Assembly: GCF_000760935.2 (NCBI RefSeq)
Contig: NZ_CP049744.1
Location: forward strand, 2,631,001 to 2,695,000
Length of the DNA stretch: 64,000 nt
Reading direction: 5' to 3'
From: Rhodococcoides fascians A25f
GTDB lineage: Bacteria > Actinomycetota > Actinomycetes > Mycobacteriales > Mycobacteriaceae
Shown: positions 8,140 through 17,089 of the stretch, one piece after another
Numbering within the stretch: the first letter of the stretch is position 1
Layout of the letters: every line of letters begins with the position of its first letter
Notes under the pieces: generated by a model
The model's input: only the letters and a program-made list of their open reading frames with translations
What the model was told of the DNA's origin: nothing
Databases searched by the model: none
Position numbers and translations under genes: made by a program

Positions 8140-8156
8140 GGTCACAGTCAGGTCAC
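8140..8156. promoter_or_regulatory. Direct repeat GGTCAC with 11-bp period upstream of the transporter lipoprotein
   Basis: GGTCAC occurs at 8140 and again at 8151, exactly one helical turn apart, 114 bp before the lipoprotein start. The layout matches two known regulators: PhoP (7-bp repeats with 4-bp spacing) and GlnR (GTnAC-n6-GnnAC). Because a nitrogen-related transporter follows, GlnR is attractive, but neither is proven. Confidence 0.4.
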
Positions 8157-8269
8157 GAGCGTCGTTCTAGGCCTTGCGAATCGACTCCGAGCATTAGCGT
8201 CTGATCCACACGTGAGCCACATGTAACTCAGGTGCGCTTCAACGACGAGCAATTTCAAGGAGAACCTAG

Positions 8270-9604
8270 ATGGCAATTCGGACCTATGTCCGCACGGCTG
8301 CGGTGCTGAGCGTCACCTCGCTCGCACTGTTCGGCTGTTCGTCGAGCGACGACTCCGGCTCGACCGATACCACCAGTGCCAGCGGCGGCACTGCAGCCGC
8401 GGAAACGACCGTCTCCACCGACTGCACGCCCGAGCAGGCCACTGCCGGGGCAACCCCCGACACGTCGCCTCTGGTGGTGGGAACCCTTCTCCCCGAGACC
8501 GGAACCCTGGCCTTCCTCGGACCGCCCGAGGTTGCCGGCGTTCAGTTGGCCGTCAACGACGTCAACGGTGCCGGTGGCGTCCTCGATCAGCCCGTCACCC
8601 TCATCCCCGGTGACTCCGGCGATACGACGACGGACACCGCCAACACCACGGTCGACCGCCTGCTCGCCGGCGGCGCGAACGTCATCGTCGGTGCAGCATC
8701 GTCCTCGGTCTCCCTCAAGGTGATCGACAAGATCGCCAGCGCAGGCGTTGTGGAGTTCTCGCCTGCCAACACCTCGGACCAGTTCGTCTGCTACCCGGAC
8801 AAGGGACAGTACTTCCGTACCGCTCCCACCGACGTGCTGCAGGCACAGGCCCTTTCACAGCTGATCGCCGAGGACGGCGCGCAGCGCGTATCCATCCTCG
8901 CGCTCAACGATCCCTACGGCACGGGTCTGGCCAAGAACACCGCGGACAACCTCGAAGAGGCAGGCATCGCGGCAGACCAGATTCAGACGACCATCTACGA
9001 CCCGAACGCACAGTCGTTCAACGCCGAGGTCGACGGCGTGAAGAACTTCAACCCGGATGCCGTTGCCATCATCGGCTTCGAGGAGTCCGCGAAGATCATC
9101 ACCCGTATGCACGAGATCGGCATCGGACCGTCCGACGGCACGGCAGTGTTCGGCGTCGACGGCAACATGGGTAATGCGCTCGGTGAGTCTGTGGCAGCAG
9201 GTCTGCTGGACACCATGCGCGGAACCACCCCGTTGACCGATGTCGGAACGGCCTTCCAGGACCGCCTCAAGGGAGTCGACCCGGCGCTGGTGGACTTCAA
9301 CTACGCCGGTGAGTCCTACGACGCAGTGGTCATCTCGGCACTCGCGGCCGAGCAGGCGAAGTCGACGGCAGGCACCGATATAGCTGCCAACATCAACAGC
9401 ATCACCAAGGACGGCACCAAGTGCACCAGCTACGCTGAGTGCCTTCCGCTCGTCAAGGCCGGAACGGATATCGACTACGACGGAATCACGGGCGCGCTGA
9501 ACTTCAGTGACGCAGGTGAGCCCGCCACCGGTTCCTACGGCAACCTGGTCTTCGGGCCGGACAACAAGCTGACGACGGACGGATACATCGTCGTCGGTGA
9601 GTGA
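8270..9604 (+). CDS. Branched-chain amino acid-type ABC transporter, substrate-binding lipoprotein
   Basis: An extracytoplasmic receptor of 444 residues. The N-terminus is a lipoprotein signal: positive start, hydrophobic core and lipobox LFGC with cysteine near residue 23, followed by a flexible Ser/Thr/Gly/Ala linker. From about residue 65 the Peripla_BP_6 fold begins (VVGTLLPETGTLAFLG, AVNDVNGAGGVL, IVGAASSSVSLKV). It faces the livH-M-G-F genes, which lie on the opposite strand just downstream, and is the obvious receptor for them. Ligand cannot be read: amino acids, amides, urea or small aromatics are all known in this family. The start follows a CAAGGAG ribosome-binding site. A strong terminator follows. 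Confidence 0.9.
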   Translation: MAIRTYVRTAAVLSVTSLALFGCSSSDDSGSTDTTSASGGTAAAETTVSTDCTPEQATAGATPDTSPLVVGTLLPETGTLAFLGPPEVAGVQLAVNDVNGAGGVLDQPVTLIPGDSGDTTTDTANTTVDRLLAGGANVIVGAASSSVSLKVIDKIASAGVVEFSPANTSDQFVCYPDKGQYFRTAPTDVLQAQALSQLIAEDGAQRVSILALNDPYGTGLAKNTADNLEEAGIAADQIQTTIYDPNAQSFNAEVDGVKNFNPDAVAIIGFEESAKIITRMHEIGIGPSDGTAVFGVDGNMGNALGESVAAGLLDTMRGTTPLTDVGTAFQDRLKGVDPALVDFNYAGESYDAVVISALAAEQAKSTAGTDIAANINSITKDGTKCTSYAECLPLVKAGTDIDYDGITGALNFSDAGEPATGSYGNLVFGPDNKLTTDGYIVVGE

Positions 9605-9623
9605 TCTGTAACCGACACACAGG

Positions 9624-9662
9624 CACTGGGCCCGAGTCCTCGATCAGGACTCGGGCCCAGTG
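9624..9662 (+). terminator. Intrinsic terminator after the binding lipoprotein
   Basis: A perfect 17-bp stem (left arm 9624-9640, right arm 9646-9662, loop CGATC), followed by TTGTGTGT. It lies 20 bp after the stop codon of the lipoprotein gene. Confidence 0.85.
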
Positions 9663-9695
9663 TTGTGTGTACCCGTCGACGCGCGTGCAAAGACA

Positions 9696-9730
9696 AAGCC
9701 CCGGCTCGACATCGAGTCGAACCGGGGCTT
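9696..9730 (-). terminator. Intrinsic terminator after livF
   Basis: A 15-bp stem with one G-T pair (arms 9696-9710 and 9716-9730, five-base loop). On the minus strand it lies 19 bp after the livF stop codon and is followed by TGTCTTTG. With the hairpin at 9624-9662 it separates the two convergent transcripts. Confidence 0.8.
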
Positions 9731-9749
9731 CGTCGTCGACGAAGAAGAT

Positions 9750-10553
9750 CTACGTCTTCTTCTCCTTGCTTCCGGCCAGTGTGCCGAGATACAGCTCGAT
9801 CACCTTCGGATCGTTCATCAACGCAGGACCGGTATCGGTGTACGCGTTGCGGCCCTGATCGAGAACGTAGCCGCGGTCGCAGATCTGAAGGCAGCGACGG
9901 GCGTTCTGCTCGACCATGATGATCGAGACCCCCGCCGCGTTGATCTTCTTGCAGCGGATGAACACCTCGTCCTGGAACATCGGCGACAGTCCGGCCGACG
10001 GTTCGTCGAGCAGCAGTACCGAGGGCTCCATCATCAGTGCGCGTCCCATGGCGACCATCTGTCGTTCGCCACCGGACAGTGCGCCTGCCTTGACCTTCTT
10101 GCGCTCTCCGAGCAGGGGGAACAACTCGCTGACGAACTCGAAGCGCTCGCCGAACTTCTTGGGACGCAGATAGATTCCCATTTCGAGGTTCTCCTCGATG
10201 GTCAGCGACGGAAACACGTTCTGGGTCTGCGGAACGTATCCGACGCCCTTAGTGACCAGCACGTGCGCCTCGGCAGAGGTGATGTTGTCACCGCGTAGCT
10301 TCACGCTGCCCTCGCGCACGGCAACGAGCCCGAAGAGCGTTTTGAGCAATGTCGACTTACCGGCACCGTTGGGCCCGATGATGCCGACGATCTCGCCGTC
10401 GTTGAGGAAGAAGTTGCATTCGCTGAGGATGTTGACGCCGGGGATGTAACCGGCGACCAATCCGTCGGCGCGCAACAGTGCGCCTTCGGCCAGGCGAGCG
10501 TGCTCCTCGGGTGTGGCGGCGAATTCGGCCGGCGTCAATGTCTGTTCGCTCAT
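9750..10553 (-). CDS. livF: Branched-chain amino acid-type ABC transporter ATPase, LivF-like
   Basis: One of two cytoplasmic ATPases of the transporter. 267 residues with Walker A GPNGAGKST near residue 60, signature LSGGERQM near residue 160, Walker B LLLDEPSAG and the LivF-typical VEQNARRCLQICDRGYVLDQG. It has about 25 extra residues at the N-terminus compared with the family norm. It is the last gene of the livH-M-G-F unit, its ATG overlapping the livG stop by one base, and is followed by a terminator. Confidence 0.93.
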   Translation of the reverse strand: MSEQTLTPAEFAATPEEHARLAEGALLRADGLVAGYIPGVNILSECNFFLNDGEIVGIIGPNGAGKSTLLKTLFGLVAVREGSVKLRGDNITSAEAHVLVTKGVGYVPQTQNVFPSLTIEENLEMGIYLRPKKFGERFEFVSELFPLLGERKKVKAGALSGGERQMVAMGRALMMEPSVLLLDEPSAGLSPMFQDEVFIRCKKINAAGVSIIMVEQNARRCLQICDRGYVLDQGRNAYTDTGPALMNDPKVIELYLGTLAGSKEKKT

Positions 10554-11647
10554 CAGTTGTCCTCCTTGGCCCGGTGCGAGCCGCCCTCGGCGACGTCGGG
10601 CGTCACTGGGCTGACGAACTCCGGTTCCGAAAGATCGCCTCCCGCTTCGAGTTCTTCCTTCTCGGCCTGTTTGAGTGCCTCCGCCAGTTCGGCGGTTGCC
10701 CCGACCGGATTGCCGTCGGCGTCGAACTCGAGAGCCTGATCGTGGTGGCTGCCGAGGTAGGCGTCGACCACAGCGCCGTTGTTGGAGAGTTCCTCCGGCG
10801 TGGACTCGGCGATGATGCTGCCCTGAGCCATCACCACCACCCAGTCACTGATGTCGCGGATGACGTCCATGTCGTGTTCGACGAACACCACGGTCATACC
10901 GTCGTCGCGCAGCGACTTGATGTGCCCCAGAAGCGATTGCGTCAGAGCCGGATTGACCCCGGCCATCGGCTCGTCGAGCATGACCACCGACGGATCGGTC
11001 ATCAGCGCACGTGCCATCTCCAGCAGTTTGCGTTGACCGCCCGACAGTGATCCGGCCAGGTCGTCGGCCTTGGCGTCGAGCTTGAAGCGCCCCAGCAGTT
11101 CGTAGGCGCGTTCGGTGATCTGACGCTCCTGGGCCTTCCACGTCCACGGCATGAACGTGTTGATCATGCGCTCGCCGCGCTGACCTGTTGCGCCCAACCG
11201 AACATTGTCCAGCACAGTCAGTTTCGACAGCGCTTTGGTCAACTGGAACGTGCGCACCACGCCCTTGCGGGCCACCTGGTGCGGGTGCATTCGGCCCAGC
11301 TCCTGGCCATCCATCGACCAGGTCCCGGTGTCGGGGCGATCGAATCCGGTGAGCAGGTTGAACAGCGTGGTCTTACCCGCACCGTTCGGACCGATGAGAC
11401 CGGTGATGCAGCCGCGCTGGATTTCGAGGTGCGCCACGTCGACGGCTTTGAGACCGCCGAAGGTGCGGGACACGCCGTCGACCACCATGGTGGCGTCGGG
11501 TTTCGGTGCGCCGGGTTCGTTGGGCACACCGGCGAACAGGGCGGCGCGTTGATCGCTCGACAACGCCTGGGCAGCGCGTGATTCGAGTGTGCTGGCTTTC
11601 TTGCTCGGTGCAGCCGTTGCAGCCGCATCCTTGCTCAGGTCAGGCAT
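10553..11647 (-). CDS. livG: Branched-chain amino acid-type ABC transporter ATPase, LivG-like
   Basis: The second ATPase, 364 residues, longer than the usual 255-260. The core runs from about residue 52 to 300: Walker A GPNGAGKTT near 90, signature LSGGQRKLLEMARAL, Walker B VVMLDEPMAGVNP and the H-loop VEHDMDVI. The N-terminal 50 residues (Ala/Ser/Lys-rich) and the C-terminal 65 residues (acidic, ending PEFVSPVTPDVAEGG) are tails not needed for catalysis. The tail might contact the membrane subunits, but this is inference. Its start overlaps the end of livM by 8 bp. Confidence 0.92.
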   Translation of the reverse strand: MPDLSKDAAATAAPSKKASTLESRAAQALSSDQRAALFAGVPNEPGAPKPDATMVVDGVSRTFGGLKAVDVAHLEIQRGCITGLIGPNGAGKTTLFNLLTGFDRPDTGTWSMDGQELGRMHPHQVARKGVVRTFQLTKALSKLTVLDNVRLGATGQRGERMINTFMPWTWKAQERQITERAYELLGRFKLDAKADDLAGSLSGGQRKLLEMARALMTDPSVVMLDEPMAGVNPALTQSLLGHIKSLRDDGMTVVFVEHDMDVIRDISDWVVVMAQGSIIAESTPEELSNNGAVVDAYLGSHHDQALEFDADGNPVGATAELAEALKQAEKEELEAGGDLSEPEFVSPVTPDVAEGGSHRAKEDN

Positions 11648-12629
11648 TGAGTTGAACCTCTCGCTTGTTGCCGAGAATGCCCTGAGGTCTGAACACCATC
11701 AACACGGCGATCAGGATTCCCAGGAGCACGAATCGCGTGGCACCGACCTGGGCACCGGTGAGGTTGAGCACCGGGTCGTCGCCGGAGATCAATTGCCGCA
11801 GAATCGCATCGGGAATGGACAGCAGGAACCAGAAGAGCATCGCGCCCAGTACCGGGCCGAACACTGTTGCCGCCCCACCGAGAATCAGTGCGCCGAAGGC
11901 GAAGAACGTCTGCGCCGTCGAGTAGAAATCGGGGTTGATGGACTGAGTCTGCAGTGCGTTGAACACACCGCCCATACCGCCGATGACGCCGCCGAGAACC
12001 AGCGCCTGCATCTTGTAGACGAAGACGTTCTTGCCCAGTGAGCGGGCGGCGTCCTCGTCTTCACGGACGGCCTTGAGTACACGCCCCCACGGGCTGTGGG
12101 TCAGCAGGTAGATCACTCCGCACAGGAGCAGCACCAGTGTCCAGCCGACGAGCATGGCCCACAGGTCGTTACCCAGGAAGCGCACGCCGAGGAAGCTGTA
12201 CGACTTACCGCCCTCGAACGGGCTCATGCTGGTGAACGGGCCGGCGAAGCCGGTGATGCCGTTGGTCGACTTGGTCACCGAATCCGTTGCGGTCGAACGG
12301 AACACCAATCGCAGGATCTCCGAGGCTGCGATGGTGACGATCGCGAGATAGTCGGCTCGCAGTCGCAGAGTCGGAATACCGAGAACCAGAGCAAGCAAGC
12401 CTGCCGCGGCGAGACCGACCAGAATGCCGAGCCACAGTGGCTGCTCGTAGGTGATCGTGGTGATGCCGACGCCGTAGCCGCCGAGCAGTGCGAAGCCGAT
12501 CTGCCCGAAGTTGAGCAGCCCGGCGTAGCCGAAGTGCAGGTTCAGGCCGATGGCGAGCAGAGCGTAGAAGATGGCCGACGGTCCGACCAGCTGAGCGAGT
12601 GAGATCTGAAGTGCGCCGATGATATCCAT
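11640..12629 (-). CDS. livM: Branched-chain amino acid-type ABC transporter permease, LivM-like
   Basis: An inner-membrane permease of 329 residues with about eight to nine hydrophobic helices and the family signatures HFGYAGLLNFGQIGF near residue 35 and the cytoplasmic coupling loop GRVLKAVREDEDAARSLG near residue 185 that contacts the ATPases. It pairs with LivH to form the pore. Gene order livH-livM-livG-livF with 7-bp and overlapping junctions indicates one operon read from about 14.0 kb downward. Confidence 0.93.
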   Translation of the reverse strand: MDIIGALQISLAQLVGPSAIFYALLAIGLNLHFGYAGLLNFGQIGFALLGGYGVGITTITYEQPLWLGILVGLAAAGLLALVLGIPTLRLRADYLAIVTIAASEILRLVFRSTATDSVTKSTNGITGFAGPFTSMSPFEGGKSYSFLGVRFLGNDLWAMLVGWTLVLLLCGVIYLLTHSPWGRVLKAVREDEDAARSLGKNVFVYKMQALVLGGVIGGMGGVFNALQTQSINPDFYSTAQTFFAFGALILGGAATVFGPVLGAMLFWFLLSIPDAILRQLISGDDPVLNLTGAQVGATRFVLLGILIAVLMVFRPQGILGNKREVQLNA

Positions 12630-12636
12630 GTGGTGG

Positions 12637-14022
12637 TCACCCGATCCTTTGTCGCGAGCCGAGGATGCCCTGTGGTCGGACGACGAGGATGAGAATCAAG
12701 ACGAGCAACCCTCCGATGTATTTGAGATCGGGATTGATGACCAACGTCGACCACTGGACGAGCAGACCCACGATGACGCAACCGAGGAATGCGCCGTAGG
12801 CCGTTCCCAGTCCGCCGAGCGTGATTCCTGCGAACATCAGCAGCAGGAGCTTGAAGCCCATCTCCCACTGGACGCGTCCGCCGAGTTCGGAAAGTCCGAA
12901 GAGCACGCCGCCGAGCGCGGCCAGGCCGCCACCGAGGCACCAGACGAACGTGACGACACGCTCGACATTGATGCCCGAGGACGCGGCGAGATCACGGTTG
13001 TCGGCCACCGCTCGCATGGCCTTACCGATCTTGGTGCGCTGCAACATCAGTGCAACGCCGACCAGGACGACGACGCTGATGATGATGCACGCCAGATTGA
13101 CGTTGGTGATCGACAGCGGGCCCCAGTTGTTCTCGGTCTGGGCCTGGTAGTCGTCGAAGGGCTCGGAGCGATCCGAGAAGAAGATCAGGATGAGGTAGCG
13201 CAGTGCGATCGCAAGTCCGATCGTCACCACGAGCTGTGCGATCAGGCCGGTTCGACGCTTGCGCAGTGGTCGCCAGATCAAGGCATTGTTGAGCCATCCG
13301 ATCGCGACTCCGACGATGATTGCCAGCACCGTGGCCGGAATCAGCTGTATTCCGAGGCTCACGTTGAAGAACCACGCCGCGACGGCTCCGAGGGTGACGA
13401 GTTCGCCGTGCGCGAAGTTGGTCAGGCCGGTGGTGCCGAAGATCAGGCTCAGCCCTACCGCAGCCAGAGCGATGACCAGGCCGAAACGGAAACCGTCGAC
13501 CGTGGTGCGAACGAACTTCTCGTAGAACGGAATGCTGGTGGCAGTTCTGGCTTCACCGAACGAGAAGATGACGGTGTTCGAACGCCCGGCCTGAACGTCA
13601 CGCTGGACTTCTGCCTGGACGCTCACCCCGTCGGGAAGCGTTTCCTGGACCACCTGGAATGTGTATGTCCCGGGAGACAATTCGAGAGTCCAGCGGCCGC
13701 CGGTTTCACTGGTGGTTCGAGCGACTTCGGTGCCGCTCGCGTCGAGCGCCGCGACATCGACGCCGACGAGTCGCTCGCCGGCGTTGTTGAGAGATCCCGC
13801 GACGCTGACGGCGTCTGCGGGCGGTGCCTGCTCGGCACTCGTCCCCGGCGCAGCCGGGGGAGTGGGCGTAGGTTCCTGGGCCAACGCCGGCGCACTGAAC
13901 AGCAGCGCGGCGATCGAACTCAGAACGGCGAGTAGGAGTGTTCGCTGAAGTAGCCGAACGGCAGATCTTGCGCGCAACCTCGGCGGTTGCACCTTTCTGG
14001 TCCATCGAACATTTGGAGCCAC
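12637..14022 (-). CDS. livH: LivH-like permease with N-terminal signal peptide and beta-sandwich domain
   Basis: The first gene of the transporter operon, 461 residues instead of about 290-300. Residues 1-49 look like a signal peptide (Arg-rich start, hydrophobic LLLAVLSSIAALLF, ending APALAQ). Residues 50-72 are a Pro/Thr-rich linker, and residues about 73-155 resemble a carboxypeptidase-regulatory-like beta-sandwich (AGERLVGVDVAALDASG, GGRWTLELSPGTYTFQV). The permease proper begins near residue 170 with the signature TTGLTNFAHGELVTLGA and ends in the RPQGILGSRQ tail. The GTG start is chosen because a GGAGG lies six bases before it and the next residues lead straight into the signal peptide. 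Confidence 0.88.
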   Translation of the reverse strand: MAPNVRWTRKVQPPRLRARSAVRLLQRTLLLAVLSSIAALLFSAPALAQEPTPTPPAAPGTSAEQAPPADAVSVAGSLNNAGERLVGVDVAALDASGTEVARTTSETGGRWTLELSPGTYTFQVVQETLPDGVSVQAEVQRDVQAGRSNTVIFSFGEARTATSIPFYEKFVRTTVDGFRFGLVIALAAVGLSLIFGTTGLTNFAHGELVTLGAVAAWFFNVSLGIQLIPATVLAIIVGVAIGWLNNALIWRPLRKRRTGLIAQLVVTIGLAIALRYLILIFFSDRSEPFDDYQAQTENNWGPLSITNVNLACIIISVVVLVGVALMLQRTKIGKAMRAVADNRDLAASSGINVERVVTFVWCLGGGLAALGGVLFGLSELGGRVQWEMGFKLLLLMFAGITLGGLGTAYGAFLGCVIVGLLVQWSTLVINPDLKYIGGLLVLILILVVRPQGILGSRQRIG

Positions 14023-14206
14023 GCACGTCCTCCGGACGGTTGTCGTTGAGTCACGGGTTGGGGATTTACTGCAATTGTCGGACTCTATCCGTTGAAACGA
14101 CGCAAAATCGGCGACTGAGATTTCCGGAAAGTATCGGTTGTGTTTCGCGGTGCACGACGCGCGTCGTGAGGGCGAGCGCGTCGCCGAGCGAGCATCCGGG
14201 TACGCG

Positions 14207-14229
14207 TTGTCGGACCCGCTACCTAGACT
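14207..14229 (+). promoter_or_regulatory. polA promoter, RecA-NDp-like
   Basis: TTGTCGGAC-N8-TAGACT. It has the element spacing of the RecA-NDp (PafBC-dependent) promoter TTGTCRGTG-N8-TAnnnT, with two deviations in the first block. The -10 lies 8 bp before the polA GTG, so the transcript should be leaderless or nearly so. Confidence 0.5.
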
Positions 14230-14237
14230 GGTCAACC

Positions 14238-16979
14238 GTGAGCCCAGTAACCGAGAAAAGCGCAGCGCCCGCGGCCGAGACCGATGCGAAAGCAGGCGGG
14301 GAGCGACCCACTCTGCTCCTCATCGACGGCCACTCCATGGCGTTTCGCGCGTTCTTCGCGCTGCCTGCGGACAACTTCAAGACCACCAGCGGTCAGTCCA
14401 CCAACGCCGTGTACGGATTCACCTCGATGCTGATCAATCTGCTGCGAGACGAGAAGCCGACGCACATCGCCGCGGCCTTCGACGTCTCGCGGCAGACCTT
14501 CCGCGCCGAGCGGTTCCCGGAGTACAAGGCCAACCGGAGCAAGACCCCCGACGAGTTCGCCGGCCAGGTCGACATCACCAAGGATGTGCTCGGGGCCATG
14601 GGCATCCCGGTGATGGCAGAGGCCGGATTCGAAGCGGACGACATCATCGCCACCCTGGTGACGCAGGCGGAGGCGCTCGGCTACCGCGTTCTCGTGGTCA
14701 CCGGCGACCGCGATGCATTGCAGTTGGTGACCGACAACGTGACGGTGTTGTACCCGCGCAAGGGGGTTTCGGACCTGACCCGGTTCACCCCCGAGGAGGT
14801 CGCCGGCAAGTACGGGTTGACGCCGTCGCAGTATCCGGATTTTGCTGCTCTGCGCGGAGATCCGAGTGACAACCTGCCCGGCATTCCCGGTGTGGGCGAG
14901 AAGACGGCAACCAAGTGGATCATCGAATACGGTTCGCTCACTGCCCTCGTCGACAACGTGGACAAGGTGAAGGGCAAAGTGGGAGACGCGCTGCGCGCCA
15001 ACCTGTCGAGTGTGGTGCTCAATCGTGAGCTCACCGAAATGGTGCGTGATGTGCCGTTGCCGTACACCCCCGATCAGCTCGAACTTGCCCCGTGGGACCG
15101 CGAGAAGATCCACGCGCTGTTCGACGATCTGGAATTCCGCATTCTTCGGGACCGACTGTTCGAGACGCTCGCGTCGGTCGAGCCCGAAGCCGAGGAAGGC
15201 TTCGACGTCCGCGGTGGCATCGTCGCCCCGGGTGAGCTGGCCGAGTGGTTGGAAGACCACGCGTCCGACGGCCGCCGCAGCGGCCTGTCCATTCTCGGTC
15301 CGCGCAGGCCCTTCGACAGTGACGCGACTTCCCTGGCCATCGCCGCGGCCGACGGGGAAGGCGCGTTCGTGACGACAACAGCCCTCGACGAATCCGACGA
15401 GCGCGCGCTCGCGGCCTGGCTCGCCGATCCGGCGCAACCCAAGGCGCTGCACGAGGCCAAGTGGGCGTTGCACGCCGTGCGGGGGCGTGGCTGGACCCTC
15501 GGGGGGTTGACCACCGACACCGCCCTGGCCGCGTATCTCGTTCGGCCCGGTCAGCGTTCGTTCAACCTCGACGACCTGTCGTTGCGCTACCTCAAGCGAG
15601 AGCTCCGTGTCGAGGATGCGGGTGAAGGCCAGATGTCGTTGCTCGATGCCGAGGACACCGCTGACGCGGCATTCGCCGAGGGCGAGATCCTCAAAGCACG
15701 GGCCGTCATCGACCTGGCCGAGGCCCTGGACGCCGAGCTCGCTGCCATCGAATCGACCACCTTGCTCTCCGAGATGGAGCTGCCGTTGCTGACGGTCTTG
15801 GCCGATGTCGAAGCAACCGGCATCGCCGTCGACAGCGACCACCTGCGTTCGCTGCAGTCCGGTTTCGCCGCGCAGGTCGACGAGGCCGCGAACTCCGCGT
15901 ACGGCGTGATCGACAAGCAGATCAACCTCGGGTCACCGAAGCAGTTGCAGGTGGTGCTGTTCGAGGAACTCGACATGCCCAAGACCAAGAAGACCAAGAC
16001 CGGTTACACCACCGATGCCGATGCGCTGCAGGGGTTGTTCGAGAAGACCGAGCATCCCTTCCTGAAATTCCTGCTCGATCACCGAGACGCGACACGCATG
16101 AAGGTGACGGTCGACGGCCTGCTCAAGTCCGTTGCCGACGACGGACGCATTCACACCACCTTCAACCAGACCGTTGCGGCCACCGGCCGGTTGTCGTCCA
16201 CCGAACCCAACCTGCAGAACATCCCGGTGCGCAACGAGGCAGGACGCCACATCCGGGACGGTTTTGTCGTCGGGGCGGGTTACGACACTCTGCTCACCGC
16301 CGACTACAGCCAGATCGAGATGCGCATCATGGCGCACGTGTCCGGCGACGAGGGTCTGATCGAGGCGTTCAACACCGGTGAGGACCTCCACAGTTTCGTC
16401 GGTTCCCGCGCGTTCGGGGTGCCGATCGAGGAGGTCACCCCCGAACTGCGTCGTCGGGTGAAGGCGATGTCCTACGGATTGGCCTACGGGCTCAGCGCAT
16501 TCGGCCTCGCCGCGCAGCTCAAGATCTCCACCGAGGAGGCGAAGCAGCAGATGGAGGCGTACTTCGCGCGGTTCGGCGGTGTCCGCGACTACCTGCGCAA
16601 CGCCGTCGAGGAAGCGCGCAAGGTGGGGTACACCTCGACCCTGTACGGCAGGCGTCGGTACCTACCGGATCTCAACAGCGACAACCGTCAGCGTCGAGAG
16701 GTAGCCGAGCGCGCTGCACTCAATGCTCCGATCCAGGGCACCGCCGCCGACATCATCAAGGTCGCGATGATCGATGTGCACCGCTCACTCGCCGAGTCGA
16801 CTCTGAAGTCGCGCATGCTGTTGCAGGTACACGACGAACTGGTGCTCGAGGTCGTCGACTCCGAGCGCGAGGAAGTCGAAGCGCTCGTGCGGAACAAGAT
16901 GTCGTCGGCGATCGAACTGTCGGTGCCGCTCGAAGTGTCGGTCGGTACCGGCCGAAGCTGGGATGCCGCAGCCCACTGA
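14238..16979 (+). CDS. polA: DNA polymerase I
   Basis: Fills gaps in excision repair and processes Okazaki fragments. 913 residues, the normal length. The N-terminal 5' nuclease domain (to about residue 310) starts LLLIDGHSMAFRAFFALP and has the acidic metal cluster FEADDIIATL and GDRDALQL. The middle domain (about 325-510) has the 3'-5' exonuclease fold but lacks recognisable DxE catalytic residues, as is usual in actinobacteria, so proofreading is not expected. The polymerase domain carries motif A TADYSQIEMRIMAH, motif B RRRVKAMSYGLAYGLSAFGLA and motif C QVHDELVLE. The start is the GTG at the expected family position. Confidence 0.97.
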   Translation: MSPVTEKSAAPAAETDAKAGGERPTLLLIDGHSMAFRAFFALPADNFKTTSGQSTNAVYGFTSMLINLLRDEKPTHIAAAFDVSRQTFRAERFPEYKANRSKTPDEFAGQVDITKDVLGAMGIPVMAEAGFEADDIIATLVTQAEALGYRVLVVTGDRDALQLVTDNVTVLYPRKGVSDLTRFTPEEVAGKYGLTPSQYPDFAALRGDPSDNLPGIPGVGEKTATKWIIEYGSLTALVDNVDKVKGKVGDALRANLSSVVLNRELTEMVRDVPLPYTPDQLELAPWDREKIHALFDDLEFRILRDRLFETLASVEPEAEEGFDVRGGIVAPGELAEWLEDHASDGRRSGLSILGPRRPFDSDATSLAIAAADGEGAFVTTTALDESDERALAAWLADPAQPKALHEAKWALHAVRGRGWTLGGLTTDTALAAYLVRPGQRSFNLDDLSLRYLKRELRVEDAGEGQMSLLDAEDTADAAFAEGEILKARAVIDLAEALDAELAAIESTTLLSEMELPLLTVLADVEATGIAVDSDHLRSLQSGFAAQVDEAANSAYGVIDKQINLGSPKQLQVVLFEELDMPKTKKTKTGYTTDADALQGLFEKTEHPFLKFLLDHRDATRMKVTVDGLLKSVADDGRIHTTFNQTVAATGRLSSTEPNLQNIPVRNEAGRHIRDGFVVGAGYDTLLTADYSQIEMRIMAHVSGDEGLIEAFNTGEDLHSFVGSRAFGVPIEEVTPELRRRVKAMSYGLAYGLSAFGLAAQLKISTEEAKQQMEAYFARFGGVRDYLRNAVEEARKVGYTSTLYGRRRYLPDLNSDNRQRREVAERAALNAPIQGTAADIIKVAMIDVHRSLAESTLKSRMLLQVHDELVLEVVDSEREEVEALVRNKMSSAIELSVPLEVSVGTGRSWDAAAH

Positions 16980-17015
16980 ATCGGGCCAGCTCACTGAATC
17001 GGGCCGGCTCACTGA
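16974..17015 (+). repeat. 18-bp tandem repeat spanning the polA stop codon
   Basis: CACTGAATCGGGCCAGCT at 16974 is repeated at 16992 with one change, followed by a third partial copy (CACTGA) at 17010. The first copy contains the polA TGA, so the repeat adds further TGA triplets after the gene. Confidence 0.8.
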
Positions 17016-17031
17016 TCCAACCCATGGCACA

Positions 17032-17071
17032 GCGAAGGGCCGCTCACCGAACTCGGTGAGCGGCCCTTCGC
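17032..17071. terminator. Bidirectional terminator between polA and thioredoxin
   Basis: A 19-bp perfect inverted repeat (arms 17032-17050 and 17053-17071) with only two bases between the arms, so in practice a shorter stem with a larger loop. It sits between two convergent genes and can serve both. No long T run follows on either side. Confidence 0.7.
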
Positions 17072-17089
17072 GTCGTGCTGAGTGCAGAA

